A stretch of 37,503 bases of DNA from DMER64 sp964554535 (lineage in GTDB: Bacteria; Bacteroidota; Bacteroidia; Bacteroidales; UBA932): positions 1 through 37,503 of the forward strand of contig CAZKPB010000019.1 in the NCBI GenBank assembly GCA_964554535.1, written 5' to 3'. Below, in pieces: positions 24,694 to 32,333 of the stretch; within the stretch, counting starts at the first letter, position 1, and each line of letters starts with the position of its first letter. Both the position numbers and the translations under genes were made by a program. The notes below the pieces were generated by a model. That model made no database searches. It was given only the letters and a program-made list of their open reading frames with translations, and was not told where the DNA came from.

Positions 24694-26229
24694 TTATTTG
24701 GCAAAGTCCACCGCGCGGGTTTCCCGGATTACGGTGATTTTCACCTGGCCGGGATAGACCATTTCATCCTGGATCTTCTTGGCAATTTCGTGCGACAGGC
24801 TTTCGGCTTCCTGGTCGCTGACTTTTTCCGAGCCCACAATTACCCTCAGTTCACGTCCTGCCTGGATGGCATAGGTCTTGGTGACTCCCGGATACGAGAG
24901 GGCCAGGTCTTCCATACCCTTGAGGCGTTTGATGTACGATTCAATAACTTCACGGCGGGCTCCCGGACGGGCACCCGATATGGAGTCACCTACCAGTACC
25001 AGCGGGGCAATCAGGGAGTTCATTTCCACTTCTTCGTGGTGGGCGCCAATGGCGTTGCAGACTTCAGGACGTTCCTTGAATTTCTCTGCCAGACGCATTC
25101 CCAGCAGGGCGTGTGGCAGTTCGGGTTCTTCGTCCGATACTTTCCCGATGTCGTGCAACAGGCCGGCGCGCTTGGCCACTTTGGTGTTGAGGCCCAGTTC
25201 GGCTGCCATAATGGAGCAGAAGTTGGCTACTTCGCGGGAGTGTTGCAGCAGGTTCTGGCCGTAGGACGAGCGGTATTTCATTTTACCCACCAGGCGTATG
25301 AGTTCGGCGTGCAGGCCGTGGATGCCCAGGTCAATGCAAGTGCGTTTGCCGGTTTCAATGATTTCTTCTTCCACCTGTTTCTGAATCTTGGCCACCACTT
25401 CTTCAATGCGTGCGGGGTGGATGCGGCCGTCGGTCACCAGTTGGTGCAGGGCCAGGCGGGCCACTTCGCGGCGTACCGGGTCAAAGGCGGAAAGCAGGAT
25501 GGCCTCGGGGGTGTCGTCTACTACTATTTCCACACCCGTGGCGGCTTCCAGGGCGCGGATGTTGCGTCCTTCACGGCCAATGATGCGGCCTTTGATTTCG
25601 TCGCTTTCTATGTTGAATACGGTGACGGCGTTTTCAATGGCGGTTTCCGAGGCAACACGTTGTATGGTATTGATTACAATGCGTTTGGCTTCTTTTCCGG
25701 CGGTGAGGCGGGCCTCGTCCATCGCTTCACTGATGTAGGACATCGCCTCGGTTTTGGCCTCTTCTCTCATGGTGTCTATCAGCTGGTTCTTGGCTTCCTC
25801 GGCCGACATGTTGGCCATATTTTCTATCTTTTCTATCTGTTGCAGGCGCAGCTTTTCATACTCCTCGACCTTTTTCTCGGCCACTTCCACCTGGGCGGTA
25901 AGGGTTTCTTTGAGTGCGCTGGCTTCCTTGAGTTTGCGCTGAAGGTCGGCGTTCTGCTGGTTCATGGTGATCTCGCGCTGTTTCAGACGGTTTTCGTTCT
26001 GGGTGGCCTTGTTGTTACGTTCGGCAATGAGGGCTTCGTGTTCGGTCTTGAGTTGCAGGAATTTTTCTTTGGCCTGCAGAATTTTTTCCCGTTTAAGGTT
26101 TTCCGCCTCGGTCTCGGCGTCCTTGAGCAGTTGCTGACCTTTGCGTTTGAGAATGATGCCCCTGAAATAAAAGTACCCCAAGGCAAATCCGGCTACGGCG
26201 GCGATGGCGGCTATAATAAAGTTATTCAT
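24694..26229 (-). CDS. rny: Ribonuclease Y
   Basis: This 511-residue endoribonuclease initiates mRNA decay from the membrane. An N-terminal membrane helix (FIIAAIAAVAGFALGYFYF) precedes a long charged coiled coil (about 25-190). A KH RNA-binding domain follows (DEIKGRIIGREGRNI, with the GxxG-type loop), then the HD domain with LLHDIGK and GAHHEEVEM, and the conserved C-terminal tail ending in RETRAVDFAK. Length and domain order are those of typical RNase Y. It lies downstream of zapA and the 6S RNA candidate on the same strand. The glutamine synthetase start region overlaps or abuts its stop, suggesting cotranscription. Confidence 0.96.
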   Translation of the reverse strand: MNNFIIAAIAAVAGFALGYFYFRGIILKRKGQQLLKDAETEAENLKREKILQAKEKFLQLKTEHEALIAERNNKATQNENRLKQREITMNQQNADLQRKLKEASALKETLTAQVEVAEKKVEEYEKLRLQQIEKIENMANMSAEEAKNQLIDTMREEAKTEAMSYISEAMDEARLTAGKEAKRIVINTIQRVASETAIENAVTVFNIESDEIKGRIIGREGRNIRALEAATGVEIVVDDTPEAILLSAFDPVRREVARLALHQLVTDGRIHPARIEEVVAKIQKQVEEEIIETGKRTCIDLGIHGLHAELIRLVGKMKYRSSYGQNLLQHSREVANFCSIMAAELGLNTKVAKRAGLLHDIGKVSDEEPELPHALLGMRLAEKFKERPEVCNAIGAHHEEVEMNSLIAPLVLVGDSISGARPGARREVIESYIKRLKGMEDLALSYPGVTKTYAIQAGRELRVIVGSEKVSDQEAESLSHEIAKKIQDEMVYPGQVKITVIRETRAVDFAK

Positions 26230-26296
26230 AAGTGTATTGAGTAGAATGGGTGTATAATATATAATTTATTGTTGTCGAATAAAAGAAAATTAGTAC

Positions 26297-26502
26297 AAAA
26301 AACCCGTCAGCATACGGCTATTTAGCAGAAACCCTGTATTATGCAAGGTCTGGAGCACTTGATTTACGTTGCAAACTTCCCACGTCCCATAAATGGAATT
26401 CCCGTAAGGGTTACAAAGGGGCCTGTTTTTAACTATCAAAACACTCCAATTTTTATTAAAGTGTTGGATTTCGCAAAGAGCTTGGTATGTGACGGGTATA
26501 CT
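26297..26502 (-). ncRNA. ssrS: 6S RNA candidate (ssrS) between zapA and rny
   Basis: About 200 bases of non-coding sequence fold end to end. CCCGTC (26496-26491) pairs with GACGGG (26308-26303), then ATAC with GTAT, GCT with AGC, GCG with TGC (one G-U), and AAATCC with GGGTTT. Together these make an irregular closing stem with small internal loops. Inside it, the 5' side of the bubble has an AACACT/AGTGTT hairpin and the 3' side a CCTTG/CAGGG hairpin. A U-run follows directly (26302-26297). Length, one long stem with a large central bubble, and position after zapA are hallmarks of 6S RNA, which mimics an open promoter and holds RNA polymerase in stationary phase. No protein frame fits. The 5' end is estimated; a TATCTTCA near 26516-26523 is a weak -7 candidate. 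Confidence 0.72.
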
Positions 26503-26505
26503 TAT

Positions 26506-26796
26506 CTATTTTTGAAGATACTCTCCCAAAAGACGGTCTAACTCTTGAATTTCATTGCCCAGTTGCGTGCTTTCTTCATCTTTCTCATACTTCATAAGGC
26601 TGATGACAAACTGCAGGGCGGCCATGGACAAGGCATCCTGTATGTCCTGGCCAGAGTATTTTACACGGAACTGCTCCATTTTCTGATTGATGCGCTGTGC
26701 TGCCGCGCGGATTTTTTCTTCATCTTCCGCGGCGATTCGTAGGGGGTAGTACCTATCTGCTATGCTGATTTTTATGGATAACGTGTCTTCGTTCAT
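26506..26796 (-). CDS. zapA: Cell division protein ZapA
   Basis: This 96-residue protein stabilises FtsZ filaments at the division site. The N-terminal LSIKISIADRYYPLRIAAEDEEKIR matches the ZapA globular domain (I-x-I-x-G-R-x-Y-x-L pattern, with Asp in place of Gly). The C-terminal half is the usual coiled coil, including ALQFVISLMKYEKDEES. Length is standard. It follows the ZapB-like gene by 23 bases, and the 6S RNA candidate begins a few bases after its stop. Confidence 0.9.
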   Translation of the reverse strand: MNEDTLSIKISIADRYYPLRIAAEDEEKIRAAAQRINQKMEQFRVKYSGQDIQDALSMAALQFVISLMKYEKDEESTQLGNEIQELDRLLGEYLQK

Positions 26797-26819
26797 AATG
26801 CGTTCGTTCTTGTGGGGGG

Positions 26820-27116
26820 TTATCTGTTAAGCATAGCCAAACACTTGTCAATCTCTCGTATTAGTTTACCTATCTTTAGCTTGGCTTCACGGGCATCTTC
26901 TGAAGATGCCGTAAAAGCACCGGCCATTTGCATTTTTTGTACTTTATTTTCTAATGTTTCTTTTTCTGTTTTATATGTAGTTAAATCTTGGCTGAATGTG
27001 TCTATTTGTTCTTTAAGCAGGGCGTTTTCCGCTTTGGATTGCTCATACAGCGACATAAGTTGCTCTATCTTTTGCTTGAGAGAAGCTATGGCGGCTGCGT
27101 TTTGAGGTTTCATCAT
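26820..27116 (-). CDS. Small coiled-coil protein, ZapB-like
   Basis: This 98-residue, mostly helical protein has a strong heptad pattern (IASLKQKIEQLMSLYEQS through ENALLKEQIDTFSQDL), then a short Ala/Ser break (AGAFTASSEDARE) and an amphipathic tail (KLIREIDKCLAML). It has no signal peptide or membrane helix. Size, coiled coil and position just upstream of zapA fit a division-site partner of ZapA, as ZapB is in Gammaproteobacteria. Coiled coils make homology claims weak, so the function is inferred from context. Either Met1 or Met2 may be the start. Confidence 0.75.
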   Translation of the reverse strand: MMKPQNAAAIASLKQKIEQLMSLYEQSKAENALLKEQIDTFSQDLTTYKTEKETLENKVQKMQMAGAFTASSEDAREAKLKIGKLIREIDKCLAMLNR

Positions 27117-27134
27117 AATACGGTTGTCCTAATG

Positions 27135-27142
27135 CAAAGATA
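27135..27142 (-). promoter_or_regulatory. Bacteroidota -7 element upstream of the zapB-like/zapA unit
   Basis: The minus strand reads TATCTTTG, 18 bases before the ZapB-like ATG. A TTTG at 27159-27156 is only 13 bases upstream of it, shorter than the usual spacer, so the -33 box is doubtful. Confidence 0.5.
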
Positions 27143-27163
27143 ATGAAAATTGAGACAAACAAT

Positions 27164-27195
27164 AAAAAAAAAAGAGACTGCGTTTGACAGTCTCT
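27164..27195 (-). terminator. Rho-independent terminator of the 2-oxoacid:ferredoxin oxidoreductase operon
   Basis: On the minus strand AGAGACTG (27195-27188) and CAGTCTCT (27180-27173) form a perfect 8-bp stem around a 7-base loop, followed by nine T (27172-27164). It lies 26 bases after the gamma-subunit stop. Confidence 0.9.
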
Positions 27196-27221
27196 GTTCT
27201 TAAGTACATTGCAGGAATTAT

Positions 27222-27767
27222 TTATTGTACTTCCTTGACGTGCTGCATACCAATCTGGATGGCCTGCTGGTTCATGGGAATAAGGTGGTGATAGCGTTCC
27301 GGAAGGGATTTTTTGAGGCCCTTGAGAACGTTTTCCATAGTCACAATGGGTTTGAGTTTGAGAAACGCTCCCAGGACTACCATATTGTAGGCTTTGGCGT
27401 TGCCCATCTCGTTTGAGGCTTCCACGGCTTCTATGCTGTAGATTTTGATGTCTTTACGGGTGGGGAACCGGGTAATGCCGTTGGGGTCATACAACAAAAT
27501 GCCGCCGGGCTTTACCATGGATTCAAATTTGTCCAGAGACTGTTGGTTCAGTACAATGGCGGTGTCGCACTGGTGCAAAATGGGCGAGCTTATCCGTTTG
27601 TCGCTAAGGATAACGGTCACGTTGGCGGTACCTCCGCGCATCTCGGGACCGTATGAAGGCATCCAGGTAATTTCTTTGTCCTGCATCAGGCCGGAGTAAG
27701 CCAATATCTTACCCATTGAGAGAACGCCCTGTCCTCCGAATCCGGCTATAATAAGTTCTTCTTTCAT
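27222..27767 (-). CDS. 2-oxoacid:ferredoxin oxidoreductase, gamma subunit
   Basis: The 181-residue gamma (POR_N/KOR gamma) domain opens with the nucleotide-binding-like IAGFGGQGVLSMGKILA and continues with ITWMPSYGPEMRGGTANVTV, both diagnostic of the family. It holds the catalytic complex together and contributes to the CoA-side cleft. It is the last of four genes in the order ferredoxin-alpha-beta-gamma, the arrangement seen for VOR-type enzymes in Bacteroidota. A 65-base gap separates it from the beta gene, and a strong terminator follows. Confidence 0.92.
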   Translation of the reverse strand: MKEELIIAGFGGQGVLSMGKILAYSGLMQDKEITWMPSYGPEMRGGTANVTVILSDKRISSPILHQCDTAIVLNQQSLDKFESMVKPGGILLYDPNGITRFPTRKDIKIYSIEAVEASNEMGNAKAYNMVVLGAFLKLKPIVTMENVLKGLKKSLPERYHHLIPMNQQAIQIGMQHVKEVQ

Positions 27768-27832
27768 ATTGATCGTTTTAACTTTAGTTACCCGATTAAT
27801 TTTTTTCTGAGTTTTGCTCGGGCGGCTGCCAT

Positions 27833-28594
27833 TTATCTGTCTTTAATGTCACCAAGGGGATAGAACGGGAGCATATTCTCTTCCAGCCACTGATTGGCTT
27901 TTACGGGAGTCATCTTCCAGTTGGAATTGCATGTGGACACAATTTCCACAAAGGAAGTTCCTTTTTTGAGCGCCGAGTTTTCAAACGCTTTACGGATGGC
28001 TTTTTTTGCTTTGCGCACCGTGCCCGGGTTGTAGGCCGTCTGGCGGGTTACGTAGCAGGTGCCTTCCAGTTGGGCCACCAGTTCGGTGATTTTCAAGGGA
28101 TATCCGTTGAGGTCGGCGCGGCGTCCGTAAGGAGTGGTGGCGGTCTTCATACCCAGCAGGGTGGTGGGGGCCATCTGACCGCCAGTCATCCCGTAAATGG
28201 CGTTGTTGATGAAGATGACGGCAATGTTTTCCCCGCGGTTGCAGGCGTGGATGATCTCGGCCGTTCCAATGGAAGCCAGATCACCGTCGCCCTGGTACGT
28301 GAACACGTACTTGTCGGGGTAGAGGCGTTTGGTGGCGGTGGCCAGCGCGGGAGCGCGTCCGTGAGCGGCCTGCTGCCAGTCAATGTCAATGTATTTGTAG
28401 GCAAATACGGCACATCCCACCGGCGAAATGCCAATCACGTTTCCCTGAATGCCCATCTCTTCAATGACTTCTGCAATGAGCTTGTGGATGACTCCGTGGG
28501 TACAGCCGGGGCAGTAGTGCAACACCGTGTCTGTCAAGACGGGAGTCTTTTTGTATACAATGTTTTCCGGTTTTAAGATATCTTTAATGTCCAT
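27833..28594 (-). CDS. 2-oxoacid:ferredoxin oxidoreductase, beta (TPP-binding) subunit
   Basis: The 253-residue subunit binds thiamine pyrophosphate and a [4Fe-4S] cluster. HYCPGCTHG near residue 25 gives the first cluster cysteines. GDGDLASIGTAEIIHA to IFINNAIYGMTGGQ is the TPP/Mg motif (GDGD...NN), and ATTPYGRRADLNGYPLKI is a typical continuation. The family call (KorB/VorA type) is firm; the 2-oxoacid (branched-chain, 2-oxoglutarate or other) is not fixed by sequence alone. I chose the ATG at 28594. The open frame continues to 28882, but that stretch overlaps the alpha gene and has no family resemblance. The gene is 11 bases after alpha. Confidence 0.92.
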   Translation of the reverse strand: MDIKDILKPENIVYKKTPVLTDTVLHYCPGCTHGVIHKLIAEVIEEMGIQGNVIGISPVGCAVFAYKYIDIDWQQAAHGRAPALATATKRLYPDKYVFTYQGDGDLASIGTAEIIHACNRGENIAVIFINNAIYGMTGGQMAPTTLLGMKTATTPYGRRADLNGYPLKITELVAQLEGTCYVTRQTAYNPGTVRKAKKAIRKAFENSALKKGTSFVEIVSTCNSNWKMTPVKANQWLEENMLPFYPLGDIKDR

Positions 28595-28605
28595 AAGAAT
28601 CTGTA

Positions 28606-29688
28606 TTAAAGTTGAAATGTTTGTTGGAACGCATCCAGCACTTCTTCGGGCGCGAATACCACACCACCCATCTTTCCGTAATATTCTACGGGGATGGCGC
28701 CTTGTGCGGCCAGGCGGATGTCTTCCACCATCTGGCCCGAGGAAAGTTCCACGGACAGGATGCCTTTGAGTTGAGGTACCATTTCCCGGATGGCCTTCGT
28801 GGGGAAGGGGTAGAGGGTGATGGGACGAAGCAGGCCCAGGCGGATGCCTTTTGCACGGGCCAGTTCCACGGTGGCCTCGCAAATGCGGGCCGAACTGCCA
28901 AAGGCCACCAGCAAGTAGTCGGCGTCGTCGCAGCCAATCTTTTCAAAGCGGACTTCGTTGGCTTCTATCTGACGGTATTTGGCTTGCAGCTTCATGTTGA
29001 GTTTTTCCAGGTCCGAGGCGTTGAGCGCCAGAGAAGAAATGAACACTCCCGGACGGGTGGCGGGCTTGCCAATGGTGGCCCAGTCCCCGTAACGGCGGGC
29101 AATTTCTTCATTACTCAAGCGGTCTACCATAGGCCGGAGTTCCACTTTTTCCATCATCTGGCCAATGGCACCGTCGGAAATGATCATGGAGGGAATGCGG
29201 TATTTGAAGGCCAGGTCAAACCCCAGGCACACAAAGTCGTACATTTCCTGTACCGAGGCGGGAGCCAGTACAATGGTGTGGTAGTCGCCGTGTCCGCCAC
29301 CCTTGACCGCCTGGAAGTAGTCTCCCTGCGAGGGTTGGATGCTGCCCAGACCCGGGCCGCCGCGCATCACGTTGACAATCAGGCAGGGAAGCTCTGCGCC
29401 TGCCATATAAGAGATGCCTTCGCACATCAGGCTGATGCCGGGACTGGAAGAGGAGGTCATCACCTTCTTGCCGCAGCAAGCCCCGCCGTAAAGCATATTG
29501 ATGGACGAGGTCTCGCTTTCTGCCTGCAGTACCACCATTCCGGTGGTTTCCCAGGGCATTTCTTCCATTAGGGTTTCCATAACTTCACTCTGCGGAGTGA
29601 TAGGATAGCCAAAGTAACCGTCCGCTCCGTAACGGATAGCGGCCAGTGCTATGGCTTCGTTCCCTTTTTTCAAAACTTTTTCTGCCAT
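28606..29688 (-). CDS. vorB: 2-oxoacid:ferredoxin oxidoreductase, alpha subunit (VorB-like)
   Basis: This 360-residue alpha subunit has the pyrimidine-binding domain (KGNEAIALAAIRYGADGYFGYPITPQSE) followed by the transketolase C-terminal-like domain (about 245-360, from YLLVAFGSSARICEATVELA). Segments such as MTSSSSPGISLMCEGISYM and MRGGPGLGSIQPSQGDYFQ are characteristic of the KorA/VorB branch. With the other subunits it oxidatively decarboxylates a 2-oxoacid to acyl-CoA and reduces ferredoxin. VorB naming follows the ferredoxin-VorB-VorA-VorC order usual in Bacteroidales; specificity for 2-oxoisovalerate is an inference. The ferredoxin-like gene ends 11 bases upstream. Confidence 0.92.
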   Translation of the reverse strand: MAEKVLKKGNEAIALAAIRYGADGYFGYPITPQSEVMETLMEEMPWETTGMVVLQAESETSSINMLYGGACCGKKVMTSSSSPGISLMCEGISYMAGAELPCLIVNVMRGGPGLGSIQPSQGDYFQAVKGGGHGDYHTIVLAPASVQEMYDFVCLGFDLAFKYRIPSMIISDGAIGQMMEKVELRPMVDRLSNEEIARRYGDWATIGKPATRPGVFISSLALNASDLEKLNMKLQAKYRQIEANEVRFEKIGCDDADYLLVAFGSSARICEATVELARAKGIRLGLLRPITLYPFPTKAIREMVPQLKGILSVELSSGQMVEDIRLAAQGAIPVEYYGKMGGVVFAPEEVLDAFQQTFQL

Positions 29689-29699
29689 ATGAATACAAA

Positions 29700-29921
29700 T
29701 TAGATTTTAACTCGGTAAACGGTGATGACGGCGTCAGGGCAGACCGTTGCACAGTTGGTGCAACCGGTGCAATTGTCCGGGTTGGCCATATACGCGTAAT
29801 TGTAGCCCTTGCTGTTTACCTGGTGAGCAAGCGCAATTGTCTGGGTGGGGCAGTTTGCAATGCAAACGCTGCAACCCTTACATTTTTCTGTGTCTACTAT
29901 GATAGCGCCTTTAAATGCCAT
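29700..29921 (-). CDS. 2-oxoacid:ferredoxin oxidoreductase delta subunit, 2[4Fe-4S] ferredoxin-like
   Basis: This 73-residue protein has two complete cluster motifs, CKGCSVCIANCP (residues 14-25) and CTGCTNCATVCP (about 51-62). It would carry electrons from the beta-subunit cluster to soluble ferredoxin. Between the motifs, VNSKGYNYAYMANPD is the usual spacer of the delta subunit. It is the first gene of the four-gene oxidoreductase unit and has its own promoter octamer upstream. Unlike the ferredoxin domain fused in the Ehr-type small subunit, all eight Cys are kept here. Confidence 0.93.
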   Translation of the reverse strand: MAFKGAIIVDTEKCKGCSVCIANCPTQTIALAHQVNSKGYNYAYMANPDNCTGCTNCATVCPDAVITVYRVKI

Positions 29922-29959
29922 ATTTTAATAATTTTAAGTTGTTTGCGTTAAAAAACTTA

Positions 29960-29967
29960 CAAATATA
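29960..29967 (-). promoter_or_regulatory. Bacteroidota -7 element upstream of the oxidoreductase operon
   Basis: The minus strand reads TATATTTG, 38 bases before the delta-subunit ATG and 20 bases after the stop of the small membrane protein gene. It suggests that the oxidoreductase genes can be transcribed separately from the acyl-CoA synthetase. Confidence 0.55.
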
Positions 29968-29987
29968 CTGTTTTTTTCTTAATTAGC

Positions 29988-30143
29988 TTACATTTTCTTT
30001 GAATAAAAGGAGAATCCCTTACGGATGCCTTCCATGACGGCATCCCAACGGAGCAGTATGCCAAGCAACAGCAGCACCATCAGCACCAGCATGGCTTGTA
30101 CTGTGGGTGTCTGCGCCCGAAACCAGGTGATGAATCGTTTCAT
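29988..30143 (-). CDS. Small single-pass membrane protein of 51 residues
   Basis: The minus strand encodes an uninterrupted 51-residue frame from the ATG at 30143 to TAA at 29988. It has a basic N terminus (MKRFITWFRAQ), one strongly hydrophobic helix (AMLVLMVLLLLGILL, about residues 17-31), and a basic amphipathic tail (RWDAVMEGIRKGFSFYSKKM). The charge pattern suggests a short N-terminal cytoplasmic segment and one membrane span. It begins 24 bases after the stop of the acyl-CoA synthetase and fills an otherwise empty gap before the oxidoreductase promoter. I do not recognise the family. It could be a small partner of the neighbouring enzymes or an unrelated membrane peptide. The codons look like those of neighbouring genes, which supports its being real. 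Confidence 0.6.
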   Translation of the reverse strand: MKRFITWFRAQTPTVQAMLVLMVLLLLGILLRWDAVMEGIRKGFSFYSKKM

Positions 30144-30167
30144 AGGTTACTAAGGGTATTCACGTGT

Positions 30168-32228
30168 TCAGCGTTCTATACGTATGCGGGCATCTACCGC
30201 CACCACGTCTTTTTCAGTGCCCAGCAACGGGTTGATGTCCATCTCGAATATTTCCGGAGCCATCCGGCACAGGGCCGATACACGGCGTATGGCGTCGGCG
30301 AAGAGCGTACGGTTGACGCCCTCCTGGCCGCGGACACCCTGAATGAGCTTGTGGCAGCGCAGCGAATCAATCATGTGTTCCGCTTCTGTTTTGGATACGG
30401 GACTCAGCCCCACGCTGACGTCTTTGAGCACTTCTACAAAGATGCCCCCCAGACCGCACAGGATGGTGTGCCCAAAGGCTCCCTCGCGTTTGGCTCCGAT
30501 AAACAGTTCCCGGCCCGAAAGCTGGGATTGCAGCAACACGGCGGTGGTATCCTTTATCTGCATCATGTCGCGGAACACGGTCTGCAGCAGGCTGTCGTTA
30601 TCTATGTTCAGCCGCACGCCGCCCACGTCCGATTTGTGAAGAGGTCCCACTACCTTCATTACCAGCGGATAGCCAATGTAGCGTGCGGCTTTGAGGGCTG
30701 CTTTTTCTGTGGTTACGGTTTCTTCTTTGGCGTGGGCCAACCCGGCGGCGTCCAGTAATTTGCGCACCTGCTCCGGAGGCAGGTAGCCGTTGGGGGCTTG
30801 GTCAATGACCTCGCGTATGCGTTCCCTGTCCACCGGGGGCAGTTCAATTTCTTCGGGCTGCGGTTCGGGGGTGTCCATCACGCGGACCAGGGCGGCCCCA
30901 AAGACCACCTCGTCCGGGAAATAGATGCGTCCCTTTTTCTGGAACTCGGCAATCTCGCGGGTGACGTTGAGCGTGGAGGGAAATATGGGGTATACCGGAA
31001 TGGGGCACTGGTCCATCTTCTGGTCCAGCAGGTCGTATACGTCTTGTACGCTGTTCAGGCCGGGCGAGCCGAATATGACGGGCATCCCGTGCATCTGGGG
31101 GCATTCCTTGCCCACAAAATCCATAATCTGCCCCAGTTGGGCGGCCGTTCCGGTGGCCAGGAAGTCAATGGGGTTGGCGGCACTGGACCCGAGGTAGAGT
31201 TTCTTGAGTAGTTCATCGGCCTTTTCTTTGGGAATCTGCGGGATGTTGATTCCGTTGGAGGACAGAATGTCGGTCAGCATTACGGCCGGTCCTCCGGCGT
31301 GGGTGACTATGCATATATTGCGGCCCTTGGGGGCTTTTTTGAGCAGGATACAGGCTACGGTAAGCAACTGGTTGCGGCCGTTACAGCGGATGATGCCCGC
31401 CTTGTTGAAGAGGGCGGTCACGGCGGTGTCGGGGCTGGCCAGGGCACCGGTGTGCGACGAGGCGGCGCGGCTCCCGGCCTGGGAATACCCGGCCTTTACG
31501 GCGGCCACGTAGGCGCCCTTGCGGCGCAGCGAAGCGGCGTGTTTGAGCAGCAGTTGCGGGTTCTTGATGCTTTCTATGTAAAGTATTTTTACAGGGGCGC
31601 TTACCCCGTCTTCATAGGTCTCGTCCAGAAATTTCAATACGTCTTCCACGCCGATTTGGGCCGAGTTACCCACCGAGAAGACGTTGGCAAAGGGAATACC
31701 CAGTTGCACGGCCGCATCTATGATGAACAGGGCGGTGGCGCCCGAACCCGAGATAAGGTCTATGCTGCACGGGATAAATTTGGGCACGGGGGTGGTAAAT
31801 ACGCCGGTGTAGTTCCGGTTCATGTAGCCCACGCAATTGGGACCAATGAGGGTCACGCCGTAGCGGTTGGCGCTGTCGCGCATCCGGGCTTCCAGGGCGG
31901 CGCCTTCCGGGTTTTCTTCAGAGAATCCCGCAGAGAAGACAATGATGCCCTTGGTCTCTTTGGTCTTGGAGAGGCATTCTACGGCCGGCGGGCAGAAAGC
32001 GGCCGGAATGGCCAGTATGGCCACATCTACCTGAGGCAGGTCTTCCACCCGGGAAAAACATTGTTGTCCCTGTATGGTGCCTGCGGCCTTTGGGTTTACC
32101 ACATAGATTTTTCCGGCAAAATGATTGTCTATTAGATTTTTCAGGGCTTTTCCCCCGGGTTTGTGGACGTCTTCTGATCCGCCCACTACAACAATACTTC
32201 TTGGGTTAAGAAACTGCGGAGTTATCAT
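30168..32228 (-). CDS. Acetate/acyl-CoA ligase (ADP-forming), fused alpha-beta
   Basis: This 686-residue NDP-forming acyl-CoA synthetase converts acyl-CoA, ADP and phosphate to the acid, CoA and ATP. The N-terminal CoA-binding domain (FLNPRSIVVVGGSEDVHKPGG) is followed by the succinyl-CoA-ligase-like flavodoxin domains, with LIGPNCVGYMN, DLISGSGATALF and SSHTGALASPD (the phosphorylated His region). The C-terminal ATP-grasp domain occupies about 455-686 (GYPLVMKVVGPLHKSDVGGV, GREIF-type GRELFIGAKRE, GLGGIFVEVLKDV). The start is the ATG at 32228; the frame to 32273 crosses the promoter octamer. Lying ahead of a 2-oxoacid:ferredoxin oxidoreductase, it would draw ATP from the acyl-CoA that enzyme makes, the pair used in amino-acid fermentation. 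Confidence 0.92.
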   Translation of the reverse strand: MITPQFLNPRSIVVVGGSEDVHKPGGKALKNLIDNHFAGKIYVVNPKAAGTIQGQQCFSRVEDLPQVDVAILAIPAAFCPPAVECLSKTKETKGIIVFSAGFSEENPEGAALEARMRDSANRYGVTLIGPNCVGYMNRNYTGVFTTPVPKFIPCSIDLISGSGATALFIIDAAVQLGIPFANVFSVGNSAQIGVEDVLKFLDETYEDGVSAPVKILYIESIKNPQLLLKHAASLRRKGAYVAAVKAGYSQAGSRAASSHTGALASPDTAVTALFNKAGIIRCNGRNQLLTVACILLKKAPKGRNICIVTHAGGPAVMLTDILSSNGINIPQIPKEKADELLKKLYLGSSAANPIDFLATGTAAQLGQIMDFVGKECPQMHGMPVIFGSPGLNSVQDVYDLLDQKMDQCPIPVYPIFPSTLNVTREIAEFQKKGRIYFPDEVVFGAALVRVMDTPEPQPEEIELPPVDRERIREVIDQAPNGYLPPEQVRKLLDAAGLAHAKEETVTTEKAALKAARYIGYPLVMKVVGPLHKSDVGGVRLNIDNDSLLQTVFRDMMQIKDTTAVLLQSQLSGRELFIGAKREGAFGHTILCGLGGIFVEVLKDVSVGLSPVSKTEAEHMIDSLRCHKLIQGVRGQEGVNRTLFADAIRRVSALCRMAPEIFEMDINPLLGTEKDVVAVDARIRIER

Positions 32229-32249
32229 AAAGTTGCTTTGTGTCTTGGA

Positions 32250-32257
32250 CAAAGGTA
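32250..32257 (-). promoter_or_regulatory. Bacteroidota -7 element upstream of the acyl-CoA ligase
   Basis: The minus strand reads TACCTTTG, 21 bases before the chosen ATG. A TTTG at 32274-32271 is 13 bases further upstream, too close for a standard -33 box. Confidence 0.55.
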
Positions 32258-32333
32258 ACAATTTGTTTGGCAAAATGCCTAAATTTGCCGGGTGTTAACT
32301 GGAGTATAACTGGTAAGTATAATTTTATATTTT

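Noticed and set aside
24691..26244. 517-codon Phe/Gly-rich open frame antisense to rny
   Set aside because: It is the mirror image of the RNase Y coiled coil, where Glu and Lys codons read backwards as Phe and Leu.
28595..28882. N-terminal extension of the beta subunit of the 2-oxoacid oxidoreductase
   Set aside because: It overlaps the alpha-subunit gene out of frame and is Pro/Arg/His rich with no family similarity.
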